Part shown: positions 17,674-26,069 of the stretch, one piece after another | Position numbering within the stretch: position 1 is the first letter of the stretch | Layout: every line of letters begins with the position of its first letter | Origin: Phycisphaerales bacterium | GTDB taxonomy: Bacteria; Planctomycetota; Phycisphaerae; Phycisphaerales; UBA1924 | DNA: 64,000 bases | Reading direction: 5' to 3' | NCBI GenBank assembly: GCA_947459215.1 | Contig: CANHCQ010000009.1 | Coordinates: 1-64,000, forward strand | The notes under the pieces: generated by a model | What the model was told of the DNA's origin: nothing | The model's input: only the letters and a program-made list of their open reading frames with translations | Database searches by the model: none | Program-made: the position numbers and the translations under genes

Positions 17674-18252
17674 GTGCGAGAGGTGTCGTTGCGCATGGCC
17701 GGCTATCTGAGTGATCAAGCAGCCAAAGGACACGCCCCGCGCGCCGTCCGCTGCATCCACTGCGCCGAAACGATGCACGTCTCGACCCACGCCGAGACCG
17801 CCACCTGCCCGCGCTGCTACAAGCGCCAGACCGTGCAGGACGTGATCGTCGACACCGAGAAGATGGGTGCCCGCGTCGAGACCACCGGTATCCTGTTCAT
17901 CAAGAAGAAGGGCCGCGTCTGGGCACCGGGCGTCAAGGCCGGCGAGGCCGTCGAGGTCTTGGGCGAACTCAAGGCCAACGTCGAGACCAAGGGCCACGTC
18001 GTCATCGGCGAGACCGCCCGCTGGCGCGGCGACTGCAAGGCCAAGCTCCTCGTCGTCGAAGAAGGCGCCCGCATCGAGGGCGGGTTCTTCTGCATCGACC
18101 CGCACGGACACTTTGAAGCCGAGCGTGCCGCCGAGAACGCGAAAGCGGTCGAGAACGCGGCCCAGGCGATCGAGGCCAAGCCAACGTCGCCGCTGGTGCT
18201 GGAGCCGTCGCCCCCGACGCGCCGCGACGAGGCCGCACGTCCGGCGGCGTGA
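17674..18252 (+). CDS. Zinc-ribbon bactofilin-like protein
   Basis: 192 residues from GTG 17674, with GGAG eight bases upstream; an ATG at 17695 is the alternative. Residues 27-48 hold a zinc ribbon, C27-x2-C30 and C45-x2-C48 (CIHC, CPRC). Residues 58-150 form a bactofilin-type beta-helix (GVKAGEAVEVLGELKANVET, GHVVIGETARWRGDCKAKLL, VVEEGARIEGGFF). The Ala/Pro-rich C-terminus looks disordered. A metal ribbon on a bactofilin suggests an extra protein or nucleic-acid contact. It sits between a plain bactofilin and a methyltransferase on one strand. Confidence 0.7.
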   Translation: MREVSLRMAGYLSDQAAKGHAPRAVRCIHCAETMHVSTHAETATCPRCYKRQTVQDVIVDTEKMGARVETTGILFIKKKGRVWAPGVKAGEAVEVLGELKANVETKGHVVIGETARWRGDCKAKLLVVEEGARIEGGFFCIDPHGHFEAERAAENAKAVENAAQAIEAKPTSPLVLEPSPPTRRDEAARPAA

Positions 18253-18291
18253 TATCGAACCTCGTCGCAGATTCTGCGGTAGCATCGTGCC

Positions 18292-19131
18292 ATGACCGCA
18301 TCCAGCCCCAAGCCGGATCGTGACAGCGTCTACGTCCACGGCACGCACGAGGCCGAGCAGACGCGGCTCGCCGCTCTCAACGACCTCCTCAATCGCCGCA
18401 CCATCGAGGAGATGCGGATCCGCCCCGGGCAACGCTGCCTCGACGTCGGCTGCGGCCTCGGCCAGCTCGCCGTCGCCATGGGCGAGGCCACCGGCCCTCG
18501 GGGCTACGTGCTCGGCGTCGAACGCAGCGAAGAGCAACTCGTCAAGGCCCGCGACGCCGCCCTGGGCATGTCGCAGATCGAGTTCCGGCGTGGCGACGCG
18601 TTGCATCTTCCCCTCCGCCCCGAGGAACGCGCCGGGTTCGACATCGCGTTCACGCGGTTCCTCCTCGAGCACGTGCCCGACCCGCTCGCGGTGGTGCGTC
18701 ACATGCTGATCTCGGTCAAACCGGGCGGGCGCGTCATCCTCGCCGACGACGACCACGACGTGCTCCGCCTGCACCCCCAGCCGCCCGGCGTGATGAACGT
18801 CTGGCGGGCCTACATCCGCCTCTACGACCGCTTCGGCAACGACCCGTTCGTGGGCCGCCGGCTCGTCCAACTGCTCCATCAGGCCGGCGCCAAGCCCAAG
18901 CGCAACGCCTGGGTCTGGTTCGGCGGCTGCAGCAACGACGAGTCGTTCGTGCCGCTGGTGCACAACATCGTCGGCATCCTCCGCGGCTGCAAGGACCAGC
19001 TCCTGCTGCACGAGCTCATCACCGCCGACGAGTTCGCGTTCGCGATGGAATCACTGAAGCGCTTCGCCGCCCGCGAGGACGCGGCGATCTGGTTCGCGAT
19101 GTCGTACGCGGAGGGGACGAGAACGGAATAG
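18292..19131 (+). CDS. Class I SAM-dependent methyltransferase
   Basis: 279 residues, 39 bases after the zinc-ribbon bactofilin gene. Motif I is CLDVGCGLGQLAVAMG (about 45-60), followed by the acidic end of strand 2 in VLGVERSEEQL and motif IV region AFTRFLLEHVPDP, then VKPGGRVILADDD. This is a UbiE/ArsM-like Rossmann methyltransferase; the acceptor is unknown. A second enzyme of similar layout is at 34770-35630. Confidence 0.8.
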   Translation: MTASSPKPDRDSVYVHGTHEAEQTRLAALNDLLNRRTIEEMRIRPGQRCLDVGCGLGQLAVAMGEATGPRGYVLGVERSEEQLVKARDAALGMSQIEFRRGDALHLPLRPEERAGFDIAFTRFLLEHVPDPLAVVRHMLISVKPGGRVILADDDHDVLRLHPQPPGVMNVWRAYIRLYDRFGNDPFVGRRLVQLLHQAGAKPKRNAWVWFGGCSNDESFVPLVHNIVGILRGCKDQLLLHELITADEFAFAMESLKRFAAREDAAIWFAMSYAEGTRTE

Positions 19132-19328
19132 GAAGCGGTGAGCGGTGTGGGGTGCGTGCCCGCCGCTCGGGTGGCTCGAAAGCTCAACGCGCAAGACCTG
19201 CAATCCCGCTGGGATGAGGCAATCACCCGAGCCGCCCGCAAAGGCCGGTGAGTTCCGATCCGTTCGTCCCTGCTCCGCTGCTCCCCTCCACCCCTGCTCC
19301 CCTTCCCTCCCGCTACACTTCCCCCCAG

Positions 19329-20588
19329 ATGCCCAAAGAGAGCATGCGAATCGCGTTTGTGCTGGACCGGTACGACGCCGTGGGGGGCGGAGCCCAGCGC
19401 TGGACGCACGATCACGCCGTGCGGCTGTTGGCCTCGGGGCACCACGTTTCCATCTACGCCCGCCAGATCCGCGGCGCCCCCGGTGAGGCTCGCACCAACC
19501 TCGTCGAGGTCGGCTCGGCCGTGTTCGGCTCGCGCCGCCTCCGCTTCGCCGCGGCTGTGCAGAAACTCATCGCCAAAGAGAACTTCGACATCGTCCACGA
19601 CATGGGCGACGGCTGGTACGCCGACGTCATCATGCCCCACCACGGCGTCCGTCGCTACGTCTACCGCCAGCGCAGCCGCCTCGCCCACGGACTCTTCCGC
19701 TGGGCCAGGCCACTGGGCTACGGCCTGCTCTCGCGCTATCGCGAGTTCCGCCGCCTCGAACGCCGCCAGTATGACAAGAAGGGCTCGGCCACCATCATCG
19801 CGGTCTCCGAGATGGTCCGGCGGCAGATCCTCTCGACCTACCCGATCGACCCCTCGCGCGTGGTCGTCATCCACAACGGCACCGACACCGATCGCTTCAA
19901 GCCCGAAGACGCCCCGCCCCAGTCCACGGTGGGCGGCGGCAACCGCAACCGCATCCGCGCTGAACTCGGCTGGCAGAGCCGCACGATCTATCTCACCGTC
20001 GCGCACGACTTCAAGCTCAAGGGCGTGGATCGCATCCTCGCCGCGATGGCGCATCTCCGCGGCCGCGGGCGCGACGCGGGCCTGCTGGTCGTCGGCGGCG
20101 GCGACATCCCCAAGTACAAGCGTCTCGCCGCGTCGATGGGCGTCGCCAACGACGTCGCGTTCCTGGGCGATGTCGAAGACCCCGTGCCCGCGTACCACGC
20201 GTCGGACGTCTTCGTCCTGCCCACGCTCTACGACCCGTGTCCGCTGGTGGTCCTCGAAGCCCTCGCCTGCGGCGTGCCGGTCATCACCACTGCGTACAAC
20301 GGCGCGACCGAACTGATGACGCTGCCGCGCGACGGCGTGGTCCTCAACGACCCGATGGACGTGATGGAGCTCGCGCTGGCGATGCTCCGCTTCGACGAGG
20401 CCGAGGTGTCGCGCCTGGCCCGTGAGCGGGTCGAGGCGTCGCGCCGCCCCGAGCTGCGGGCCGACATGATGCACGAGAAGCACCTTGAGGTCTACCGCGC
20501 CATCCGTGCCGGCAAGCTCTCCAAGGGGCAGGGCACGCCCACGCGGTCCGGTTCAGGCGATTTCCGGACCTTGCCGGCGAAGGCATAA
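19329..20588 (+). CDS. Family 4 glycosyltransferase
   Basis: 419 residues from ATG 19329 (MPKESMRIAFVLDRYD); the ATG at 19344 is also possible. GT-B fold features: the Gly-rich N-terminal loop VGGGAQRWTHDHAVRLL, IVHDMGDGWYADV, then VVVIHNGTDTDRF at the domain junction, and the donor-binding end SDVFVLPTLYDPCPLVVLEALACG with the paired glutamate E-x7-E-like pattern. WaaG/PimA-type enzymes of this family build lipopolysaccharide or glycolipids. With the following aminotransferase gene it suggests surface polysaccharide synthesis. Confidence 0.85.
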   Translation: MPKESMRIAFVLDRYDAVGGGAQRWTHDHAVRLLASGHHVSIYARQIRGAPGEARTNLVEVGSAVFGSRRLRFAAAVQKLIAKENFDIVHDMGDGWYADVIMPHHGVRRYVYRQRSRLAHGLFRWARPLGYGLLSRYREFRRLERRQYDKKGSATIIAVSEMVRRQILSTYPIDPSRVVVIHNGTDTDRFKPEDAPPQSTVGGGNRNRIRAELGWQSRTIYLTVAHDFKLKGVDRILAAMAHLRGRGRDAGLLVVGGGDIPKYKRLAASMGVANDVAFLGDVEDPVPAYHASDVFVLPTLYDPCPLVVLEALACGVPVITTAYNGATELMTLPRDGVVLNDPMDVMELALAMLRFDEAEVSRLARERVEASRRPELRADMMHEKHLEVYRAIRAGKLSKGQGTPTRSGSGDFRTLPAKA

Positions 20589-20591
20589 GGC

Positions 20592-20700
20592 ATTTTCACC
20601 GCGGAGGACGCGGAGAACGCAGAGGAAATGCCGTGTTGATGGCACTTCCGATTGAATGTATTTGCCTTCCTCCGCGTTCTCTGCGTTCTCCGCGGTGAAT
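20592..20700. repeat. Inverted repeat of CACCGCGGAGAACGCAGAG type
   Basis: The left arm 20592-20633 (TTCACCGCGGAGGACGCGG... in part) pairs with the right arm 20662-20700 (...GCGTTCTCCGCGGTGAAT), with about 30 matched bases and few mismatches. Arms consist of tandem 9-base units ACGCRGAGA. A relative based on CACAGAGACACAGAGG sits at 37187-37297. Such elements are common between genes in several phyla. Confidence 0.7.
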
Positions 20701-20813
20701 GTCTTCGAGTCTTTGATTTCCTATAGTTCCGCCCGATTTGCCCGCGGGTCGAGAGCCGCGGGGTTCTGGTGCTGCCTTGGTTCATCGAGGCCTCGCCCAC
20801 AGGAAAACACGCG

Positions 20814-22043
20814 ATGTCGCAAGCGATCACCGTTCCGCTGCTCGACCTGAAGGTGCAGTACGCCGCCCTCCGCGCCGAACTCGAACCGGTCATGCAGAAG
20901 GTCTTCGAGAGCGCGTACTACATCGGTGGTCCTGACATCGCCGAGCTCGAGAAGGAGATCGCCGCGTACTCCAAGGCCCGCCACGCCATCGCGTGCGCCA
21001 ACGGCTCCGACGCGATTCTGCTCGCCCTCATGGCTCTGGACATCAAGCCGGGCGACGAGATCATCTGCCCCAGCTACACCTTCTTCGCCACCGCGGGCTC
21101 GATCGCGCGACTGAACGCCGTGCCGGTCTTCGCCGAGATCGATCCCAAGACGTACAACATGTGCCCAACGCACACCCGCGAGGTCGCCAAGAAGTGCAAG
21201 CGCCTCAAGGCGATCATGCCGGTGCACCTTTTCGGACAGGCCGTCGATCTCGACGCGTTCCTGGACCTCGGGCGCGAACTCAACGTGCCCATCGTCGAGG
21301 ACTGCGCGCAGGCGATCGGCACGCGTGACAACCGCGGGCTGGACGTTGGCTCGCGCGGCGCGATCGGCACCTTCAGCTTCTTCCCCAGCAAGAACCTCGG
21401 CGCGTTCGGCGACGGCGGCATCATGACCACCAACTGCCCGCACCTGGCCGACAAGCTCACGATGCTGCGTGGGCACGGGATGAAGCCCAAGTACTACCAC
21501 CAGATCGTCGGCATCAACAGCCGCCTCGATTCGCTGCAGGCCGCGATCCTGCGTGTGAAGCTCCGCCACCTCGATTCTTGGCACGAAGGCCGTCGTAAGA
21601 ACGCCGACTTCTACGACGCCGCCTTCAAGGCCGCGGGCGCGAAGCTCTCGGGCGTCTCGTGGAGCGCCGACGCCTCGCCGCTGCGGATCCCCTTCCGCCC
21701 GGCCGCTCCGGCGCGTCACATCTACAACCAGTATGTGATCCGCGTCCCCGCCGCCAAGCGTGACGCGCTGCGCGATCACCTCAAGAACCAGAACATCGGG
21801 ACTGAGATTTATTACCCCGTCCCGCTGCACGAGCAGGAGTGCTTCAAGCACATGGGCTACAAGCCCAGCGACCTGCCCGAGTCGCAGTCCGCGGCACTCG
21901 AGACCATCGCGCTGCCGATCTACCCCGAGCTCAGCGAGCAGCAACTGCGCCACGTGGCCGACAGCGTGATCGCGTTCCTGCAGATGGGCAAGTCGGGCAC
22001 GTACGTCGAGCCCAAGACGGCCGCACTCGCCGGGGCTCGCTGA
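20814..22043 (+). CDS. DegT/DnrJ/EryC1/StrS-family sugar aminotransferase
   Basis: 409 residues from ATG 20814. This is a PLP enzyme of the type that aminates keto sugars bound to nucleotides. Visible features: PLLDLKVQYAALRAELEP at the start, ACANGSDAILLAL for phosphate binding, VEDCAQAIGT with the cofactor-contact Asp, and the PLP lysine K193 in FSFFPSKNLGAFGDGG. The C-terminal HEQECFKHMGY and ALPIYPELSE segments are typical. It follows a GT4 gene after an inverted repeat, supporting a role in making an amino sugar for a surface glycan. Confidence 0.88.
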   Translation: MSQAITVPLLDLKVQYAALRAELEPVMQKVFESAYYIGGPDIAELEKEIAAYSKARHAIACANGSDAILLALMALDIKPGDEIICPSYTFFATAGSIARLNAVPVFAEIDPKTYNMCPTHTREVAKKCKRLKAIMPVHLFGQAVDLDAFLDLGRELNVPIVEDCAQAIGTRDNRGLDVGSRGAIGTFSFFPSKNLGAFGDGGIMTTNCPHLADKLTMLRGHGMKPKYYHQIVGINSRLDSLQAAILRVKLRHLDSWHEGRRKNADFYDAAFKAAGAKLSGVSWSADASPLRIPFRPAAPARHIYNQYVIRVPAAKRDALRDHLKNQNIGTEIYYPVPLHEQECFKHMGYKPSDLPESQSAALETIALPIYPELSEQQLRHVADSVIAFLQMGKSGTYVEPKTAALAGAR

Positions 22044-22094
22044 TCAACCGTTCCCGACCGAGCCTCCGCTGAACCCCAGAATGACACCAGTGGT

Positions 22095-22112
22095 ACCGGC
22101 CTCCCGGCCGGT
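22095..22112. repeat. Palindromic repeat, ACCGGCC family (variant copy)
   Basis: ACCGGCCTCCCGGCCGGT, preceded by CCAGTGGT and followed by CGTCCCAC, lies between the aminotransferase stop and the nuclease pseudogene. It is a variant of the palindrome also found at 24047-24098, 26602-26669, 39405-39421 and 40700-40716. Confidence 0.65.
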
Positions 22113-22146
22113 CGTCCCACGCGCTGATCACGCACCTGCTCCCTGG

Positions 22147-22592
22147 CTATTTCGCGACCGGCTTACCCGCCCCGAAGCCGTCGTACGTAGCGAACGTCTT
22201 CACATCATCGTCGCTGGGCGCAGAGGCCGCCATGCCACGTTGTAGAGCGCCGCCAGCATCTCCGCAGCGTCGGTCAGCCGTTGCGTGATAAGCGCCTTGC
22301 CCGGCTCCTTCCACAGATCGCCGGACTTGTCCAGCTTGTAGATCTCTTCCATCGCGGCATGCGACCGCTCGATGTGCGCCAATACCGCGGCCCACGGGTT
22401 CGACTCGTTGATGTTGTCGAGGTCCGGCCGTTCGGCCTTGAAGCCCGCCCGGATCGCGTCCTCGTAGAGGTTGTGCTTCTGAAGCACGGTCGCGTCGATG
22501 TCGGCGTGGATCTCGCGTCGCGTTGTGTAGCCGTTGAGGTTGTCGCAGACTCAGCGGCGGTGGTGGCGGGTCGTATGCAGGGGCTGGGCCGC
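22147..22592 (-). pseudogene. Remnant of a second S1/P1 nuclease (C-terminal half only)
   Basis: Translated on the minus strand this region repeats the C-terminal half of the intact nuclease at 11477-12508. AAQPLHTTRHH is followed by an in-frame stop (TCA at 22551-22553) where the intact copy has GW. It then resumes as NGYTTRREIHADIDATVLQKH and NLYEDAIRAGFKAERPDL through AAEMLAALYNVAW. A one-base loss near 22227-22232 shifts the last 20 codons (APSDDDVKTFATYDG). Similarity stops upstream of 22592, so the signal peptide and first zinc ligands are gone. It is a truncated, doubly broken duplicate. Confidence 0.85.
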
Positions 22593-22640
22593 ACCGCAAG
22601 CGTGGTTGCCGCGGGCCTCGTCGCCATCGGGCTGCGGGAG

Positions 22641-23276
22641 TCACTTCAGCGATTGAGGCCTGATGAGCTGCTTCGTCGATTCGTGCCGCGCCCCGGTCAA
22701 CATGTCGATCAACACCACCCGCACGCTTTCGATCGCGGCCGCTTGCTCGGGCAGCACATCGATCTCCGCGAGGTAGTACGTGCCACTGAATTGCGAGCGG
22801 TACGCCTCGCGCAGTTCAGTCACCGACAGCGAGCGGCTCGCGATGACCACGCCGTTCACGCTCCGAACCTCCGCCAGCAGCGTTCCCACGGCTTGCGTGA
22901 AGCGGCGCCGCCCGTCGAACGGTCGGACGTACACCGCGACTCGCTGCGTGGGTTCAATTTGCCGGGGTTCACTGGGCTTTGGTTCAATGGCGTCGAAACG
23001 GACGAGGCCGGAGAGCTTGTCGATCTCGATACCGGCCACCGCGGGAGTCGCCGCCGCAATCTCTGCGGCGTCCGATGTCGAGGCGTTGGCCGCGAGCTTG
23101 GCTTCAAGCTCTGACGTTCGCGCTTCGAGCTGCGCCACGCGGTCCTTCAGGGCGGCATTCTCACGCCGCACATCGTCCGCCGCGGTGGGCGCGGCGATGC
23201 GGCAGCCGCCGAGCGAACCACCCAGCGCAAAGGTCAGACCGCCCAGCCCGGCGGCGACCACGAGCGCGCGCAGCAT
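22641..23276 (-). CDS. Putative lipoprotein with short coiled coil
   Basis: 211 residues from ATG 23276. A signal (ALVVAAGLGGLTFALGGS) ends in a lipobox LGGC near residue 25. Residues 33-65 are a heptad-type helix (RRENAALKDRVAQLEARTSE). The rest is a beta-rich domain (RVAVYVRPFDGRRRFTQA, SGTYYLAEIDVLPEQA) similar in pattern to immunoglobulin-like domains, with no enzyme motif. It starts 63 bases after the end of nusG on the same strand and may be co-transcribed with it. Confidence 0.6.
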   Translation of the reverse strand: MLRALVVAAGLGGLTFALGGSLGGCRIAAPTAADDVRRENAALKDRVAQLEARTSELEAKLAANASTSDAAEIAAATPAVAGIEIDKLSGLVRFDAIEPKPSEPRQIEPTQRVAVYVRPFDGRRRFTQAVGTLLAEVRSVNGVVIASRSLSVTELREAYRSQFSGTYYLAEIDVLPEQAAAIESVRVVLIDMLTGARHESTKQLIRPQSLK

Positions 23277-23339
23277 CACCGAGCACCGAGAACGAATCCC
23301 TGCTCCGCTGCTGCACTTTTCCACTGTTCCACTCCCGCC

Positions 23340-23990
23340 TTACGTTCCCTCGGCCTTGCCGATCTGCCACTCTTCGAGGTCGATCGGGGCCTGGCGTCCG
23401 AAGATCGTGACCAGCACGCGGACCACGCCCTTCTCGGGGAAGAGCTCGTCGACCGTGCCTTCGTAACCCTGGAACGGGCCTTCCTTGATCGTGACGTGCT
23501 CGCCCTTCTCGAAGACCATGCGGACATTGGGCGTGTCCTCGGGCTTCTTCGAGTCCTTGAGCATCTTCTCGATCTCGTGGTCCTTCATCGGTGTCGGACG
23601 CCCCGCGGTGCCGACGAAGTCGCCGACGCCCGTGGTCTCCTTGATGAGGAAGAACACGTCCTGCGGGATGCGGCCGTCGGGCTCGAGCTTCATCTCGACG
23701 AACACATAGCCCGGGTACAGCTTGGTCTCGGTGATCTTCTGCTTGCCCGCCTTCACCGTCTTGGTCTTCTCGGTGGGCACCAGGATGCGGTTCACCAGGT
23801 GCGCCATCTTCTCGATCGCGACCTTGCGCAAGAGCGTGTCCCGCACCGAGCTCTCCTTGTTGGAGGCGACGCGGAGCACGAACCAGTTCATCCCCTCGTG
23901 CTTCATGGGCTCGTCGGCGGCGATCAGGCCGACCTTCTCATCCGGACGCCCGTCCAGCGTCGGGGCAGCTTTGGCTTCGTTGTCGCTCAT
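23340..23990 (-). CDS. nusG: Transcription termination/antitermination factor NusG
   Basis: 216 residues from ATG 23990. The NGN domain shows NWFVLRVASNKESSVRDTL, RILVPTEKT and the signature KLYPGYVFVEM; the KOW domain shows FEKGEHVTIKEGPFQGYEG and ends IFGRQAPIDLEEWQI. NusG binds RNA polymerase and couples it to Rho or ribosomes. The first 33 residues are an extra polar leader before the NGN domain. The usual neighbours secE and rplK are absent: upstream is repeat DNA, downstream a lipoprotein gene. Confidence 0.92.
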   Translation of the reverse strand: MSDNEAKAAPTLDGRPDEKVGLIAADEPMKHEGMNWFVLRVASNKESSVRDTLLRKVAIEKMAHLVNRILVPTEKTKTVKAGKQKITETKLYPGYVFVEMKLEPDGRIPQDVFFLIKETTGVGDFVGTAGRPTPMKDHEIEKMLKDSKKPEDTPNVRMVFEKGEHVTIKEGPFQGYEGTVDELFPEKGVVRVLVTIFGRQAPIDLEEWQIGKAEGT

Positions 23991-24046
23991 GGGGTTCTCC
24001 AGTGGAGCAGGGGGGGCAGGGGAGCAGTGGGGCAGTATTTGGTCGT

Positions 24047-24098
24047 ACCGGCCTCGGGCCGGTCCGGACAACCCAGTGGGACCGGCCTCCCGGCCGGT
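24047..24098. repeat. Two palindromic repeats of the ACCGGCC family
   Basis: ACCGGCCTCGGGCCGGT (24047-24063) and ACCGGCCTCCCGGCCGGT (24081-24098, preceded by CAGTGGG) stand 17 bases apart upstream of nusG. The gap 23991-24295 also holds a GCCCGCGCGGAA / TTCCGAGCCGCGGGC-type hairpin around 24195-24222 and no gene. The window's other copies are listed separately. Confidence 0.65.
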
Positions 24099-24295
24099 CT
24101 TTCCGCGCTGTCCATATGACACAAGCGGCGGCCACATGGGCCGCCGCTGATAGAAGTATAGCACCAGACCCGCCCCGACCCCACCCCGCCCCCTTCCGAG
24201 CCGCGGGCTCCAGCCCGCGCGGAAAGGCCGTGGTTTCCTGTGTCCGTGCCCGGATCGGAATCCACCCCGCGTGGACCGACGCCCGTGGCTTTGAA

Positions 24296-24739
24296 CTACG
24301 CCAACAACTTCGCCAACTCATCCCGCACAAAGTCCCGGATCTCATCCCGCACCCGCTCGTAATGCGGCAGAGCCTCGGCCTCGCTCTTCGCGCCCGCCGC
24401 CAAGACCGGCGGATCATCAAACGGCACGTGCACCCGCTTGGCCGGCCCCGGAAACGCCGGGCACGCCTGATCCGCCTTGCCGCAGACGCTGACGATGAGA
24501 TCAAACGGCAGATGCAGAAGATCGCTCGCCAGCTTGGCGTGATGCGACGAGAGATCGACCCCGGCCTTCCGCATCGCGACGGCGGCGAGCGGGTTCACGC
24601 CACGCTCGAACTCGGGGTGCAGCTTGGTTCCTGCGCTGTGGGCTTCGATCGACGGATGCAGCCGCCGACACCAACCCTCGGCCATCTGGCTGCGGCAGGA
24701 GTTCCCGGTGCAGAGAAAGAGCACGCGTTTCTTGTCCAT
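24296..24739 (-). CDS. arsC: Thioredoxin-coupled arsenate reductase (low-molecular-weight phosphatase fold)
   Basis: 147 residues from ATG 24739. The P-loop is C10-TGNSC15-R16 (LFLCTGNSCRSQMAEG). The redox pair C86 and C93 (VCGKADQACP) has the seven-residue spacing of Cys82/Cys89 in the S. aureus pI258 enzyme. Asp in HVPFDDPP is the expected general acid. It reduces arsenate to arsenite, and thioredoxin regenerates the disulfide. No arsR or arsenite pump is adjacent. Plain tyrosine phosphatases lack the second cysteine pair, so ArsC is the better call. Confidence 0.9.
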   Translation of the reverse strand: MDKKRVLFLCTGNSCRSQMAEGWCRRLHPSIEAHSAGTKLHPEFERGVNPLAAVAMRKAGVDLSSHHAKLASDLLHLPFDLIVSVCGKADQACPAFPGPAKRVHVPFDDPPVLAAGAKSEAEALPHYERVRDEIRDFVRDELAKLLA

Positions 24740-24914
24740 GACCTTTTCCGCTTCGTTGGCTGCGTGACCGACACCGCAGCGTACGCCCGCGTGGCTCGTT
24801 TCATGCGACAAGCCGCGGAAGGCAGGCCTTCCCGGCATGAGGTTTCACCGAAGCTTTGCAAAGTTCGGCGGCCGCGCCGCGACGTCCGTGTCCGCATCAC
24901 AGCCGGCCTGCAAC

Positions 24915-24948
24915 GCGTCCGTCGCGGCGAACAGCCCGCGACGGACGC
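24915..24948. repeat. Perfect 13-base stem-loop between arsC and PEP-CTERM gene
   Basis: GCGTCCGTCGCGG (24915-24927) and its exact complement (24936-24948) enclose the loop CGAACAGC. It lies in the 313-base gap 24740-25052, downstream of the PEP-CTERM gene and upstream of arsC (both on the minus strand). There is no T-run. A smaller GGAAGGCAGGCCTTCC hairpin lies near 24817. No gene is seen in the gap. Confidence 0.5.
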
Positions 24949-25052
24949 ACGCAACGCGTTTCGAGCCATCCGTCATCCGAGACGCAGCCCCGTCGGTCAC
25001 GCCTCGGCTCGTCGCTCTCCAACCGGCGGGCCGGACGGGCCGCTGCGGTACA

Positions 25053-25727
25053 TCACTCGGCGGCCGACCGAGCCTCACGGCGGCGCCGACTCGCGATCAA
25101 CCCCGCCGTTCCGACGAGCAGCATCGTCGCCGGTGTCGGAACCGACTGGGTGTCCACAACGACCTGATACAAAATGGCGCCGGGTGCCATCGTGAGCGTC
25201 AGGGTTTCCCTCCATGGGTTCGGCTGGATTCTCCAGTCTTCCCAACTGAGATACTGGCTGCCACCCTGATTGGTCCGGTGCCCATCCGGCGTTCGAGCGT
25301 CGCCGTCTGGGGTCTTCACGAAGCCGATGAGTCTGTGGGCAGACACTGCTCCGACATGGTGCAGTTGGAGCCGGATGTTCTTGAGTTCCATCGTGTCGAT
25401 CCAGTTCGGTAGCGAGATCGCAAGTAAGTGCTCTCTGGTATCGGTGTTGATCAATCGTCCGTTGTTCCAGACAATTTCCGGTCCTGAGAGGATCACCGCG
25501 GGGTTTGCATCGCCGCCCCATATGCCAATACCGGTGCCTTGCGTGGCGGCGAACGCGGTCGGCTTATAGCCGACCGAAATCTGTGGCTCGGTCGCAAAGT
25601 CCCATTCCACATGAACCGTCAGCGAGCTGTTCGCCCAGGCAGGGGGATTGAAGTTCGCCGCCGACGCCAAACCCCCACTGACTGCGGCAAGAAGCACGGC
25701 TGTGAGATATTGAGATGTTCTGGACAT
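25053..25727 (-). CDS. PEP-CTERM sorting-signal protein, exported
   Basis: 224 residues. A signal peptide (LTAVLLAAVSGGLASA) leads a beta-rich body. The C-terminus has the tripartite sorting signal: VPTPATMLLVGTAGLIA followed by SRRRREAR, i.e. a Pro-containing motif, one membrane helix and an Arg cluster. In other bacteria exosortase cuts such tails and places the protein on the surface or in extracellular matrix. No exosortase gene is in this window. The function of the body is unknown. Confidence 0.72.
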   Translation of the reverse strand: MSRTSQYLTAVLLAAVSGGLASAANFNPPAWANSSLTVHVEWDFATEPQISVGYKPTAFAATQGTGIGIWGGDANPAVILSGPEIVWNNGRLINTDTREHLLAISLPNWIDTMELKNIRLQLHHVGAVSAHRLIGFVKTPDGDARTPDGHRTNQGGSQYLSWEDWRIQPNPWRETLTLTMAPGAILYQVVVDTQSVPTPATMLLVGTAGLIASRRRREARSAAE

Positions 25728-26069
25728 GAATCACAACTCCTTTCGGCTCGTGCCGAACGGCGATCCACTCGCTCAGATAGTCGTGCCGGAAGGCCTCGCC
25801 GCGGAGCCCTCCGCGCACTTCATTCTAATCGATGATGACGATCGCTCAGCCGGTGAGGCGCTCTTGAGCGCCAGAACGATCGAATGAGACCGGGAATCAG
25901 GCTTGTCTTCGTTCGTGGGTCAGACACCCCACGGACCTACCCGCGTCAGGCCATCGCTTCCGGAAGCGATGATCTCTTCAGCGGTTCCGGCCGGACACGC
26001 GACCGATCGTCATCGCGCCTCGCGATGTGATCATCCGGGCGCGTCCGAGGGCGTTTGTGCTCCGTACGC
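25728..26069. other. 342-base gap without a gene
   Basis: I see no coding region. A perfect 18-base palindrome ATCGCTTCCGGAAGCGAT lies at about 25969-25986, and a GGCGCTCTTGAGCGCC hairpin at about 25857-25872. The latter follows the direction of neither flanking gene clearly. The gap must contain the promoter of the PEP-CTERM gene, but no good -35/-10 pair stands out. Confidence 0.4.
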
